Notes: a model not told the origin generated them from the sequence alone. A stretch of 64,000 nt of DNA from Bacillota bacterium (GCA_023415235.1 JAEZLP010000036.1:8903-72902); one strand, 5' to 3'; positions 54,132-63,292 are shown, numbered from the stretch's first letter. Translations and numbers: made by a program.

Positions 54132-55568
54132 TTAAACAGCTTTTGCTGCAGCTTCAGCATCTTGTTGTCTCTGAACTAAAACTTGCTGATATTCTTCTTC
54201 TGTCATCTTTTCCATCGTAATTCCTGTAAAGCCGTAGAATATGGATACAAACGGATTAATCAGGTTCAGGAAACAGTATGGCAGATAGGCCACAGTAGCT
54301 ACTCCAAGAGTTGAAGACTGGTAGGTACCGCAGGTATTCCATGGTACAAGAGGTGAAGTCAGAGTACCTGAATCCTCAAGAACACGAGAGAGGTTCTTGT
54401 TCTTTAACCGTCTGTCCTCAAACGCTTCTTTGTACATTCTGCCAGGCAGTACAAGGGAGAGATACTGGTCGGAAGCTGCAACATTTACAACAATACAGGT
54501 AACTACGGTAACCAGAACGAGGGAACCGGTACCCTTTACAAGCTTCAGAAGTGATTCGCAAAGGATCTTCAGCATATTGGATGAATCAAGAACACCACCG
54601 ATGCTCATCGCACAGAGGATCAGACCCACCGTATAGTACATGCTGGAAAAACCGCCTCTGGTCAGCAGATCGTCTACAAATGCATTTCCTGTTTCAGATA
54701 CAAAGCCTTCATACGCGGTTATTGTAACAAGTTCGCCAAGACTAGCGCCCTGGAATGCAACTGCACAGATAATTCCAAGTGCAACACCACCAATCAAGCC
54801 CGGGATTGCAGGTACTTTAAAGACCACCATTGCGATAACAAGCAGCGGCGGAAGAATCATAAGCGGGGAAATAACGAAATTATCTTTCATTAAGCCCATT
54901 AATTCTTCTACCTGGCTCATGTCCGCATTGCCGCCATGGCCCATGCCGAGAATAGCATAGATAATAAGTGCAATGATCAGAGACGGTCCGGTTGTTTTAA
55001 TCATATGCGCTACATGCTCGAAGAGTGTAGAACCGGCCATTGCTGGCGCAAGATTTGTCGTATCGGAAAGAGGGGACATCTTATCGCCGAAATATGCTCC
55101 GGAGATGATCGCACCAGCTGCCATCTCAACAGGAATTCCCAGACCGGACCCAACACCGATCAAAGCAATACCTACTGTTCCAGCGGTAGTCCAGGAGCTT
55201 CCGGTAGCCAACGATACCACAGAGCAGATCAAGCAGGTCGCAACTAAGAATACACTCGGGCTCATGATCATCAGTCCATAATAAATCAAGGCCGGTACGA
55301 TACCGCCTGCGATCCATGTTCCGATCAGCATACCGATAACGAGCAGGATCAGAATCGCCTGCATGGATCTGCTGATGTTCGTGATGATACCTTTTTCAAG
55401 AAAAGACCATTTGAAGCCATTGGCAACCGCAATTGCCGCTCCAAAAACTGCAGAAACGATGAGCGCGATATGAACATATCCATCGTACCCGATAATTGTC
55501 CACATCAATAGCAGCATCAGAACAAGCAGTACCAATAGGATCTGCCACATTGGAATTCTTTTACCCAT
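54132..55568 (-). CDS. nhaC: Na+/H+ antiporter NhaC
   Basis: A 478-residue NhaC-family antiporter with eleven or so helices. SLATGSSWTTAGTVGIALIG, GAYFGDKMSPLSDTTNLAPA and DSGTLTSPLVPWNTCG are family hallmarks. It exports sodium in exchange for protons, fitting the sodium-based decarboxylase elsewhere in the window. Start ATG at 55566-55568 behind AAGGAGG. Confidence 0.94.
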   Translation of the reverse strand: MGKRIPMWQILLVLLVLMLLLMWTIIGYDGYVHIALIVSAVFGAAIAVANGFKWSFLEKGIITNISRSMQAILILLVIGMLIGTWIAGGIVPALIYYGLMIMSPSVFLVATCLICSVVSLATGSSWTTAGTVGIALIGVGSGLGIPVEMAAGAIISGAYFGDKMSPLSDTTNLAPAMAGSTLFEHVAHMIKTTGPSLIIALIIYAILGMGHGGNADMSQVEELMGLMKDNFVISPLMILPPLLVIAMVVFKVPAIPGLIGGVALGIICAVAFQGASLGELVTITAYEGFVSETGNAFVDDLLTRGGFSSMYYTVGLILCAMSIGGVLDSSNMLKILCESLLKLVKGTGSLVLVTVVTCIVVNVAASDQYLSLVLPGRMYKEAFEDRRLKNKNLSRVLEDSGTLTSPLVPWNTCGTYQSSTLGVATVAYLPYCFLNLINPFVSIFYGFTGITMEKMTEEEYQQVLVQRQQDAEAAAKAV

Positions 55569-55763
55569 TTTTTCCTCCTTAAATTAAACATATGCCGTTA
55601 ACGCCATCTGATTAATTTATGCCGGGCTATGTATCATGGAAAACATATCCATATTAGTAAAAAATAAATGCATTTAAAATTACATGCGTTCCACAATTTT
55701 CGCGAGAGACATAAATTATATCAATGTGGTTAGGGCATTAAAAATATAATATTTCCAAAGATT

Positions 55764-55792
55764 ATTATATAAAAGCGTTCTGCAAATGTCAA
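55764..55792 (-). promoter_or_regulatory. Sigma-A promoter of nhaC with a long leader
   Basis: Perfect TTGACA (55787-55792) and TATAAT (55764-55769), 17-bp spacer, on the minus strand. Transcription would start near 55757, leaving an AT-rich 190-nt leader. That leader can form a GCAT/ATGC hairpin but shows no clear terminator. The gap 55569-55888 holds no gene. Confidence 0.7.
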
Positions 55793-55844
55793 CTACACCC
55801 GGCGGGAATCAGCCCATGTTGTTCAGAATCTTCATACATTTCTT

Positions 55845-55911
55845 TATTAGAAACAAAGAGAGACCACTCTCTTTGTTTCGCAGGGTTCTCATAGAGTGGT
55901 CTCTCCCTGAT
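55845..55911 (-). terminator. Two mutually exclusive hairpins after the SASP-like gene
   Basis: On the minus strand GGAGAGACCACTCT can pair with AGAGTGGTCTCTC, or AAACAAAGAGAG can pair with CTCTCTTTGTTT (12 bp). They share bases, so only one can form. The second resembles a terminator, although the following T run is weak. The first arm also encodes the last residues and stop of the upstream gene. Confidence 0.55.
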
Positions 55912-56101
55912 TAACTTTGTTGGAAACAACCTGCTTTCCGATTTCCGGCAAGGCTCTGGACGGCAAATTTCCGTAATCCACATATCCATCCGGCGAATCT
56001 CTTCGGACCTCTTCTTTCCCCATCTCTACAAGCTGCTTGGAGATCAGATTCCCAACTTCACGGGACTTCAGGTTTCCAAGGTCAATATTGTTTCCCGTCA
56101 T
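55889..56101 (-). CDS. 70-aa SASP-like small protein with a duplicated motif
   Basis: Two similar segments, GNLKSREVGNLISKQLVEMG and GNLPSRALPEIGKQVVSNK, share G-N-L-x-S-R followed by K-Q-x-V. This echoes the LPSR-N-G-x-V-G-G pattern of alpha/beta-type small acid-soluble spore proteins but without the GG core. A spore role is a guess supported by spore genes nearby. ATG at 56099-56101 after GGGGGTG. Confidence 0.5.
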   Translation of the reverse strand: MTGNNIDLGNLKSREVGNLISKQLVEMGKEEVRRDSPDGYVDYGNLPSRALPEIGKQVVSNKVNQGETTL

Positions 56102-56218
56102 AATAACACCCCCTGTCTTTTTTAGTTTTTCCTTGAAGTATCTCGTTATGTATGAAAAAAAGATTATTGCAGAACATTATGATAAGAAAAACTAAGTTTA
56201 CAGTACAGGAGGGATACT

Positions 56219-57406
56219 ATGAGAGAAGTTGTAATTGTCAGCGCGGCCAGAACTCCTATCGGAAGCTTCGGAGGATCGCTGAAGGATATACCGGCGGTCA
56301 GACTAGGCTCCATCGCCGTAAAAGAAGCATTAAGGCGCGGAGGAGTCGAGCCGGGACTGATCGACGAAGTGGTTTTTGGAAATGTCCTGCAGGCCGGACT
56401 GGGGCAGAATGTTGCTAGGCAGGTTGCTATGGAAGCGGAGATTCCGAAGGAAGTACCAGCAATTACCGTGAATAAGGTCTGCGGTTCCGGGCTTCGAACG
56501 GTCAGCCTCGCCGCACAGATCATCAAAGCCGGAGATGCGGATTGTGTGCTTGCAGGCGGAACGGAGAGCATGAGCCAAGCCGGTTATATCATCCCCTCTG
56601 CCAGATGGGGAGCCAGAATGGGAGACGCTAAAATGATCGATATCGTAATCAACGACGGGTTGACCTGCGCCTTCAACAACTGTCATATGGGCATCACTGC
56701 GGAGAACATCGTGGAGCAATGGGGCCTGACCAGGGAGGAGCTAGACCAATTTGCAGCCACATCCCAGAACAGGGCGGAAGCCGCTATAAAGGCCGGCCGA
56801 TTCAAGGATGAGATCGTACCAGTGGAAGTCCCCCGGAAGAAAGGCGAACCTGTCATTTTTGACACGGACGAATACCCCAGACCCGGTGTGCTCGCAGAAA
56901 ACCTGGGCAAGCTAAAGCCGGTTTTCAAGACCGATGGCTTCGTGACAGCAGCCAATGCCTCAGGAATCAACGACGGCGGGGCGGCGCTGATCGTCATGGC
57001 AAAGGAAAAGGCGGATGAATTGGGATTGAAATACCTCTGTACTATAAAATCTTACGCTTCCGCAGGTGTGGAACCTAGCATCATGGGCATTGGTCCGGTC
57101 CCAGCGTCCCAGAAGGCTTTGAAAAAAGCTGGTCTGTACATGGAGGATATGGATCTGATCGAGGCCAACGAAGCTTTTGCCTCCCAATGTGTCGCCGTAG
57201 GGAAAGACCTGAGCATTGATCCCGAAAAACTGAACGTCAACGGCGGGGCTATCGCGCTGGGTCATCCGATCGGGGCCTCAGGAGCCAGAATTCTGATCAC
57301 GTTGATCTATGAATTGCAAAGAAGAAAGGCAAGATACGGCCTGGCCACCCTTTGTATCGGCGGAGGCCAGGGTACGGCTATGATCATTGAGAACATCAGC
57401 GTATAG
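56219..57406 (+). CDS. Acetyl-CoA acetyltransferase (thiolase)
   Basis: A 395-residue thiolase II. Catalytic Cys88 in VNKVCGSGLRT, His in ALGHPIGASGAR and Cys in LCIGGGQGTA. It condenses two acetyl-CoA to acetoacetyl-CoA, or the reverse, in butyrate-type or ketogenic metabolism. None of the usual partner genes (hbd, crt, bcd) is adjacent. ATG at 56219 behind AGGAGGG. Confidence 0.95.
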   Translation: MREVVIVSAARTPIGSFGGSLKDIPAVRLGSIAVKEALRRGGVEPGLIDEVVFGNVLQAGLGQNVARQVAMEAEIPKEVPAITVNKVCGSGLRTVSLAAQIIKAGDADCVLAGGTESMSQAGYIIPSARWGARMGDAKMIDIVINDGLTCAFNNCHMGITAENIVEQWGLTREELDQFAATSQNRAEAAIKAGRFKDEIVPVEVPRKKGEPVIFDTDEYPRPGVLAENLGKLKPVFKTDGFVTAANASGINDGGAALIVMAKEKADELGLKYLCTIKSYASAGVEPSIMGIGPVPASQKALKKAGLYMEDMDLIEANEAFASQCVAVGKDLSIDPEKLNVNGGAIALGHPIGASGARILITLIYELQRRKARYGLATLCIGGGQGTAMIIENISV

Positions 57407-57448
57407 GAAAGCAAAAAGAGAGAATACTTTTAATGGAGGTGATTAAGC

Positions 57449-57565
57449 TTGGATAATAATAAAAATAATGAGCAAAATAGGAGTGAAAGCCGGGAGCTAC
57501 GGGATAATTTTAAAAATATCCATGAGTTTATGAACGCGCAGCATTACAACAAGGGTGATCAATAA
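57449..57565 (+). CDS. 38-aa polar microprotein, TTG start
   Basis: TTG start behind GGAGGTG encodes MDNNKNNEQNRSESRELRDN then FKNIHEFMNAQHYNKGDQ. Asn-rich, very polar, no recognised family. It follows the thiolase by 42 bases. A small spore-associated protein is possible. Confidence 0.4.
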   Translation: MDNNKNNEQNRSESRELRDNFKNIHEFMNAQHYNKGDQ

Positions 57566-57661
57566 CCCCTTAAGGCATTCATGCCTAATCGATTCTGCTG
57601 AACGGAATGACAAGCCTTTCAGCAGATTCCGATTAATATATACCAACTGAATAACACGAAC

Positions 57662-57695
57662 AGGAGCAGTTAGTACTAACTGCTTCTTGTTTTTC
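57662..57695 (+). terminator. Palindromic terminator after the thiolase unit
   Basis: AGCAGTTAGTACTAACTGCT is a perfect 20-bp palindrome (57665-57684) followed by CTTGTTTTT. Confidence 0.75.
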
Positions 57696-57762
57696 GTGTA
57701 TAACTGTGTTTGCCCCAGGGCAAAATGGAAAGAGAACTGCAAATAGAAAAGGAAGTGATACT

Positions 57763-58089
57763 TTGAGTATGGAAAGAGGGATTACCCCACACGAAACCTA
57801 CGATCTCCATGAGCTTTTGACCATGAAAAATATCTGCGCTACCAAATGCTTTACCATGTCAAAGCTGGTAAGGGACGAAGAGCTGAAATCCATCATGCAG
57901 GAGGATTTGGCAGCTGCCAGGCAGCATGCAAAGGAGCTGCAGGCGCTGATTGAAACCTCCTTTCTGGGGTCTTTCAAGACATTCCAGCCGGTTCAGACAT
58001 CCAGGTTTGCTTCTGATGATGTTTTGGACAGGGTAAAGGAAAAAGAAGTACCCCCCTGCACCGAAAGCGGGAAAGGAGCGTCACTATGA
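57763..58089 (+). CDS. CotF-like spore coat protein
   Basis: A 108-residue protein with ETYDLHELLTMKNICATKCF and EDLAAARQHAKELQALIE, the ferritin-like helical pattern of CotF/YhcQ-family coat proteins. I start at the TTG at 57763, seven bases after GGAAG; an ATG two codons later is too far from it. The stop overlaps the next coat gene by 4 bases. Confidence 0.75.
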   Translation: MSMERGITPHETYDLHELLTMKNICATKCFTMSKLVRDEELKSIMQEDLAAARQHAKELQALIETSFLGSFKTFQPVQTSRFASDDVLDRVKEKEVPPCTESGKGASL

Positions 58090-58373
58090 ATATTATTCAA
58101 AGCTTAGCCGGCATGACCGATATGACAGAGCAGGTCATTGCAACGGACTTTTTGCTGGATGCCAAATCAGCCGTCAGGAATTATGCCGTGGCCTTATCAG
58201 AGGCCACCACTCCGGAGGTCCGGGAAACGCTTCGAGAGCATTTGGACGCTGCAATAAACACCCATGAAAAGATTCTAAAATATATGATGGCAAACAATTA
58301 TTATCATGCTCATAATCTCCAGGAGCAAATGAATACGGACCGGAAAGCGACAAGCACTGTAAATCTACAGTAA
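58086..58373 (+). CDS. CotF-like spore coat protein
   Basis: A 95-residue CotF-family protein: MTEQVIATDFLLDAKSAVRNYAVALSEATTPEVRETLREHLDAAINTHEKI and a YYHAHNLQEQM end with the typical Tyr- and His-rich pattern. Translationally coupled to the preceding coat gene, so the two may form a complex. Confidence 0.85.
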   Translation: MNIIQSLAGMTDMTEQVIATDFLLDAKSAVRNYAVALSEATTPEVRETLREHLDAAINTHEKILKYMMANNYYHAHNLQEQMNTDRKATSTVNLQ

Positions 58374-58410
58374 TCGATTCACTGAAGAATGCTTAGCCTA
58401 TGCTTCTATA

Positions 58411-58463
58411 ACAAAAGGCGCCATCCCTGCTCTCTCCCACTGGGTCAAGCGCCTTTTGTTTTC
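58411..58463 (+). terminator. Terminator of the coat protein operon
   Basis: ACAAAAGGCGC pairs with GCGCCTTTTGT around a C-rich loop, followed by TTTTC. Confidence 0.75.
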
Positions 58464-58552
58464 AGCCGCTTTTTACTTCCAGCAGTTTTTATTTCCAGCT
58501 GTCTTTTATTTCGGCTGTCTCTAATAATTTCTGCCGACTCTTCGCTGAAGGT

Positions 58553-59404
58553 TTAATTGTCGCTGTCTCCTATGATACGAATATATTGATTGATTTCCGT
58601 TAAGACATCCAGATTGTTTATGATGAAGCTTTGAAGCTTATAATAGCCTTCGATTTTCTTTTGAGAGTCCGGATTGGCATAATAGCCTACGAGCGCTTCT
58701 TTTGCCATCAGGATGCTGGATTGATCAGGCGGAGCCTGCCTTTCGATCATTTCGCTGATCACGCGCCTGCTCACCCTCTCCCAATGGGCAAGCTTGTCTT
58801 CATCCACTTCAGAATATAATTCCTCCACAATCTTTCTGATCTCCTCCGGGAACTCGATTTCATTGATCTCATCAAGCTTCTGGATCAGTCTGTACCAGGC
58901 ATCCAATTTTTCATCGGTATCCAGAGGCGCATCCAAATATCCCTGATAGAATATGGCAAAGATTTTTCCCAACGTTCCCGGAAAAATCCGCACTAGCTCT
59001 TTTCCAACATTCCCGTTGCTGATCGCCAGACAATCCAGCTCCCGATTGAACTCGATCAGCGTCTTGAAGGTAAAGTCGCTTTCCTTTAGATCCCTAGTAA
59101 TTAGGTCATTCATTATCTTTTTATTTTGAAAAAGAACATTGATTTTTTGATTGGCAATGACCAGTTGTTCCTGCAGAACATCTTTCAATGAGACGGAATC
59201 TCTTATGATGTTGCCGATTACCCTGATGGGGATATCCAGCCTTCTTAAGATATTGATAACAATAAGTTTTCTGACCTCTTCGTCACTGTAAATCCTGTAA
59301 TTGTTGTCCGGATCCTTCTGGGGACTGATCAATCCTTCATTTTCATAGTAATAGATGGCTTTTTTGGTCAGCCCTGTTACTTTCATAACCTCATTTATTT
59401 TCAT
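58553..59404 (-). CDS. MerR-family transcriptional regulator
   Basis: A 283-residue regulator. Residues 1-70 are the MerR winged helix (MKINEVMKVTGLTKKAIYYYENEGLISP, YRIYSDEEV), followed by a long coiled-coil-prone helix and a C-terminal effector domain of about 150 residues with no metal-binding cysteines, so probably a ligand or drug sensor. A MerR-type promoter lies directly upstream, indicating autoregulation. Confidence 0.9.
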   Translation of the reverse strand: MKINEVMKVTGLTKKAIYYYENEGLISPQKDPDNNYRIYSDEEVRKLIVINILRRLDIPIRVIGNIIRDSVSLKDVLQEQLVIANQKINVLFQNKKIMNDLITRDLKESDFTFKTLIEFNRELDCLAISNGNVGKELVRIFPGTLGKIFAIFYQGYLDAPLDTDEKLDAWYRLIQKLDEINEIEFPEEIRKIVEELYSEVDEDKLAHWERVSRRVISEMIERQAPPDQSSILMAKEALVGYYANPDSQKKIEGYYKLQSFIINNLDVLTEINQYIRIIGDSDN

Positions 59405-59425
59405 CCCATCACCCCCTTTAGATAA

Positions 59426-59456
59426 ATTGTAAGATATTACCTAAGGGTACAGTCAA
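59426..59456 (-). promoter_or_regulatory. MerR-type promoter with 19-bp spacer
   Basis: TTGACT (59451-59456) and TACAAT (59426-59431) are separated by 19 bp on the minus strand, the overlong spacer used by MerR regulators. The spacer holds the near-palindrome TACCCTTAGGTA. Confidence 0.7.
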
Positions 59457-59595
59457 GATTTTTTTTCAACAATTTATTTTTCTACAATTTTCTCGGCATA
59501 CATCCGGTAATATCAGCATATATTAATGACTGGCTGCCGTGGTATAAATCGAAAATCTGCGGCTGCAGTCAATTGTTGAGAAGGGAGTGGTCCGA

Positions 59596-59664
59596 TTGGA
59601 AGAACAGGAAAGAGAATTTGAACTGTCTGAAGAAGTCATCAACGAGTGTCTGATCCTTTTATAA
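59596..59664 (+). CDS. Possible 22-aa ORF
   Basis: TTG start after GGGAGTGG encodes MEEQEREFELSEEVINECLI and two more residues. Acidic; no family. May be a fragment. The rest of 59405-59857 holds the MerR promoter and the terminator at 59735. Confidence 0.2.
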   Translation: MEEQEREFELSEEVINECLILL

Positions 59665-59734
59665 TCACGACTTATTATCTCGATTTATAATCTCTACAGC
59701 TCAAATGGCTTAAATAAGTCAATCCAAAAAATCT

Positions 59735-59764
59735 GCTACTAGCAATCTAGTAGTATTTTTTTTG
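59735..59764 (+). terminator. Intrinsic terminator
   Basis: TACTAG-CAAT-CTAGTA stem followed by eight Ts on the plus strand; no clear gene before it except the possible 22-aa ORF. Confidence 0.65.
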
Positions 59765-59857
59765 ATCTGTATTATAAAATGCAAATTCGGATACAGATAT
59801 TGCCTGTCATAGATCATTCTATCCCGGTTAAGATTAAGAGAAAGGCGGTGATGAAAT

Positions 59858-60103
59858 ATGAATATGGATATGGAAATCAGTAAAAAACAGAAGAACTTAA
59901 TAACGGAATTTGCCGAGGAAACCGGGATTGACATAACCCAGTACAACAAGCTGAATAAGGGAAGCCTGACCTCCCGACAAAATGGTTATGTCGGCGGATA
60001 TATCGGCGGTACCATGACGAAAAAGCTGGTTGAACATAAGAAGACTATTATAAAGGGGCTCGCAATCTATGAATTGCAAGCCCCATTTTCATGCTTTGAC
60101 TGA
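59858..60103 (+). CDS. Alpha/beta-type small acid-soluble spore protein family member
   Basis: An 81-residue frame. KNLITEFAEETGI is followed by NKGSLTSRQNGYVGGYIGG and TKKLVE, the SASP alpha/beta pattern (SRxNGxVGGxM..KK(L/M)VE). SASPs coat and protect spore DNA. The last 12 to 15 residues are encoded by the terminator hairpin, an odd extension compared with typical SASPs. ATG at 59858. Confidence 0.7.
   Translation: MNMDMEISKKQKNLITEFAEETGIDITQYNKLNKGSLTSRQNGYVGGYIGGTMTKKLVEHKKTIIKGLAIYELQAPFSCFD
60055..60089 (+). terminator. Terminator lying inside the SASP-type reading frame
   Basis: GGGGCTCGCAAT and ATTGCAAGCCCC form the stem, followed by ATTTTC. The stop codon comes only after it, at 60101-60103. 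Confidence 0.75.
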
Positions 60104-60163
60104 GTCTGTTCGAGATATTGATGGACGGAATTCGTTCCCCTTAATACTACTTAAAAGATCTGC

Positions 60164-63100
60164 TTAATACTTGTCAAACTCTTTCTCATTGAGCAGGATC
60201 TGCGGCTCGCTCAGGGAGTTGTTTTCCAGTATCGTCTCGTCGTCCGGATTCATAAGCTGCATGGGTTGTATGTGCTCCCGGATTGCTTTTTGAGATTTCT
60301 TCAGCTTAAACTGACTTACCATCTGCTTCAGAAGCTCCGCCTGGCTTGAGAGCTCTTCGCTGGCTGCGGCGCTCTCTTCCGCTGTAGCAGAGTTGTTCTG
60401 AACAACCTGAGAAACCTGCTCGACGCCCTTATTGATCTGAGCAATGCCGGAGGCCTGTTCGTTGGATGCGACTGCGATATCTGCCACAATGGCGGCTGCC
60501 TTTTCTACTCCTGTCACTATTTCATTCAAGGCTTCCGCAGTATCGTTGGCAATCTTTGTTCCAGCTTGAACCTTGCTGATGGAGCCCTCAATCAAGCCTG
60601 TCGTTTCCTTAGCCGCGTCGGCGCTTCTGGCCGCCAGATTTCTGACTTCCTCCGCAACCACAGCAAAGCCTTTGCCGTGCTGCCCCGCTCTCGCTGCCTC
60701 CACAGCCGCGTTGAGAGCCAAAATATTTGTCTGGAAGGCAATATCGTCGATGACCTTAATAATTTTTGAGATATTAGCCGAGGATTCATTGATCTCCGCC
60801 ATGGAATCAAGCATCCCTTTCATCTGCATATTGCCCTTCTCTGCATTGTCTCTGGCATCCTTGGCAAGCTCGCTGGCCTGATTCGCATTGACGGCATTCT
60901 GCTTTGTCTGAGATGCTATTTCAGCGATGGATGCTGTCAGCTCTTCTATTGAACTGGCCTGTTCTGTGGAGCCCTGCGACAGAGCTTGGCTGCCGTCTGA
61001 AACCTGTCTGGAACCGGAGGCCACCTGATCAGCAGCCTCATTGATATCTCCCAGTACCCGGCTCATGGTTTCAATAATATTATTGAGAGAATCCTTGATT
61101 TGAATAAAGTTTCCTCTGTAATCTGCTGTAATGGAAAGATCCAGATTTCCTCCCGCCATTTCCGTTAGCACGCTTGAGATCTCGCTGACATAGCTGCGAA
61201 TGATTTCAATGGTTTCGTTCAAAGTATCCTTCAGATCCCCGTGATCTCCCTGATAATTCCCCTCCACACTGGCCATGAGGTTGCCTTTTGCCACCTCTTT
61301 TAATACTGTAAGGGCTTCATTGACCGGAGCAATCACAGCATCCAGAGTCTTGTTGATGCCTTCGATCACTCTGGCATACTCACCCTGGAATCGCCCGGCA
61401 TCTCCTCTGGTTTCCAATCTCCCCTCAATGGCAGCGGCGGATAGCATTGCTGTTTCATCCACCAAGGATTTGATATTCTCAAGCATTTTGATAACCGTCG
61501 GCATCAAATGGTCATTCTCGCTTCTTCTGCCGATCTGCTTGAATTCCTCCAGTTGCTTCAGATTTCCTTCCGCAACATTATTCAACGCATCAATAATCGT
61601 ATTGATCCTGTCGGAAACCATATTGACGGACTCCGAAAGCTCCGCATAAATGCCTTGATAAATTCCATTCACTCTTCCCGTAAAGTCATTGTTCTTCATG
61701 GCAGCGAGAACATCCCGGCTTTCCGCTAGTCCTCCCAGTCCGTCGATACAGGAATTGATATTGTTCTTGATATCGTTAAAATCTCCGTAGTATGTGTCTG
61801 TAATCATAGAGGGGATTTGACCCTTGCCGATCATATCCATATACTCTGCGGCCACCATCAACGGATTGATCACGGAATCAAGCGCTTCGTTAACTCCGCC
61901 GACAATCTTAGAATAGGATCCCTTCAGCCTGCTGATATCCGCACGGTAGGACAGCTGTCCGTTGGCAGCAGCGCCGGTTAGTTTATCCGTTTCGGAAAGC
62001 AGTGTGTTGAATGAATCGCAAACCATATTCAAATGGCTGATCAGCATACCGTAATCGCCCTTGTAATTATTCTCAATTCGCTCAAGCTCATCTCCATCAG
62101 CCATCTTTTCAATGTATTTCAGGGCAACATTGAGAGGGTCGACGATAGCATTCAGGGTATTGTTGAAGCCATCAATAATTTCTCTGTAGCCGCCTTTGAA
62201 TTTGCCCGCGTCTCCCCGTATGGACAGATCGCCTTCCGTTGCGCCCTGGGTCAGAACCTGCGCCTCTCCAACCAGATTACGCAATTCCTGAATCATTTGA
62301 TTCATACTCTGTGACAGGATATCCCCGTCTGATTTCGGAATTATTTCGATTGAGAGATCGCCTTCAGAAATTCTCCTGGCGTTTTCCGATTGAAGCTTTA
62401 TATTGTCTACGATCTTGCCGAAAGCGTATGAAAGAACACCCACCTCATCGTTGGTGGTGACGGCAATATCCACGTTTGTGTCGCCCATGGCGAGTTTCTC
62501 AGACACCGCTGTCAATGCTACGATTGGTTTTGAGATTTTCTTTCCGATCAGAAATGCGGCAAGGCTTGCAAGAGCGATTGCTGCCAATGCAGTAACGATA
62601 ACAACAATCAGCACGTTTCTTATGTTCTTATCATTGTCTTGTTGAAAATCATTCGATATGGTCTGAATGCTGTCTACATAATTCCCGGTTCCAATCACCC
62701 ACTGGAACGGTTCAAAGAGCTGGGAATAGCCCCTCTTGAGAGAAGCTTCCTCCTCTCCGGCTTTCGGGAAGTAATAATCAAGATATCCTCCGCCGTCCTT
62801 TGCATTCTGAATTAATTCCTTGATGATATATTTTCCGTTCACATCCTGAAACTCCAGGCGGTTTGTTCCTTCTGTGGCATTTCCGAGCAATACGATATTG
62901 TTGCCTTCCAGGTCATCCGCCCAAAAGTATCCTTCCGCTCCGTATCTCATTTCACGGAGGGTATCGGCCCCTATTTTCTTGGCCTCCTCCTGCGTAATCT
63001 CACCCCTTTCATATCTTGCATTGACATGGTTCAGCATTGAAATCGCGCTTTCCACTTCAGATTTGATCAGATTGTCATAATCTTCATTCAGGACTTTGTT

Positions 63101-63235
63101 GATTGCTCTCAGATTCTCTTCCGACTGCTTCATCAAATTGTAGGTAAAGATTCCCCCCACTATTATGACAGATAAAACAGCAATCAACACGGTGCTGATA
63201 ATAATTTTGGTGCTGATCTGATTAACCTTCTTCAT
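60164..63235 (-). CDS. Methyl-accepting chemotaxis protein with single Cache and poly-HAMP array
   Basis: A 1023-residue receptor. TM1 about 11-33; extracellular sCache_2-type domain about 45-200 with GYFWADDLEGNNIVL and YFPKAGEEE; TM2 about 207-230; then about 500 residues of HAMP-like units (recurring VxxGNYxGDxxxLKxxLN and AxxGxLxxRxDxxxxxGxYxxIVxGxNxxLD); then the MCP signalling hairpin with the tip IDDIAFQTNILALNAAVEAARAG. Most receptors have one HAMP unit; this one has roughly seven to nine. Ligand unknown. A sigma-D-like promoter precedes it. Confidence 0.93.
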   Translation of the reverse strand: MKKVNQISTKIIISTVLIAVLSVIIVGGIFTYNLMKQSEENLRAINKVLNEDYDNLIKSEVESAISMLNHVNARYERGEITQEEAKKIGADTLREMRYGAEGYFWADDLEGNNIVLLGNATEGTNRLEFQDVNGKYIIKELIQNAKDGGGYLDYYFPKAGEEEASLKRGYSQLFEPFQWVIGTGNYVDSIQTISNDFQQDNDKNIRNVLIVVIVTALAAIALASLAAFLIGKKISKPIVALTAVSEKLAMGDTNVDIAVTTNDEVGVLSYAFGKIVDNIKLQSENARRISEGDLSIEIIPKSDGDILSQSMNQMIQELRNLVGEAQVLTQGATEGDLSIRGDAGKFKGGYREIIDGFNNTLNAIVDPLNVALKYIEKMADGDELERIENNYKGDYGMLISHLNMVCDSFNTLLSETDKLTGAAANGQLSYRADISRLKGSYSKIVGGVNEALDSVINPLMVAAEYMDMIGKGQIPSMITDTYYGDFNDIKNNINSCIDGLGGLAESRDVLAAMKNNDFTGRVNGIYQGIYAELSESVNMVSDRINTIIDALNNVAEGNLKQLEEFKQIGRRSENDHLMPTVIKMLENIKSLVDETAMLSAAAIEGRLETRGDAGRFQGEYARVIEGINKTLDAVIAPVNEALTVLKEVAKGNLMASVEGNYQGDHGDLKDTLNETIEIIRSYVSEISSVLTEMAGGNLDLSITADYRGNFIQIKDSLNNIIETMSRVLGDINEAADQVASGSRQVSDGSQALSQGSTEQASSIEELTASIAEIASQTKQNAVNANQASELAKDARDNAEKGNMQMKGMLDSMAEINESSANISKIIKVIDDIAFQTNILALNAAVEAARAGQHGKGFAVVAEEVRNLAARSADAAKETTGLIEGSISKVQAGTKIANDTAEALNEIVTGVEKAAAIVADIAVASNEQASGIAQINKGVEQVSQVVQNNSATAEESAAASEELSSQAELLKQMVSQFKLKKSQKAIREHIQPMQLMNPDDETILENNSLSEPQILLNEKEFDKY

Positions 63236-63292
63236 ACTTGTCTCCTTGTTTTTAATTATTTATAAATAAATGTCAATGTATATAGGTAAGTA

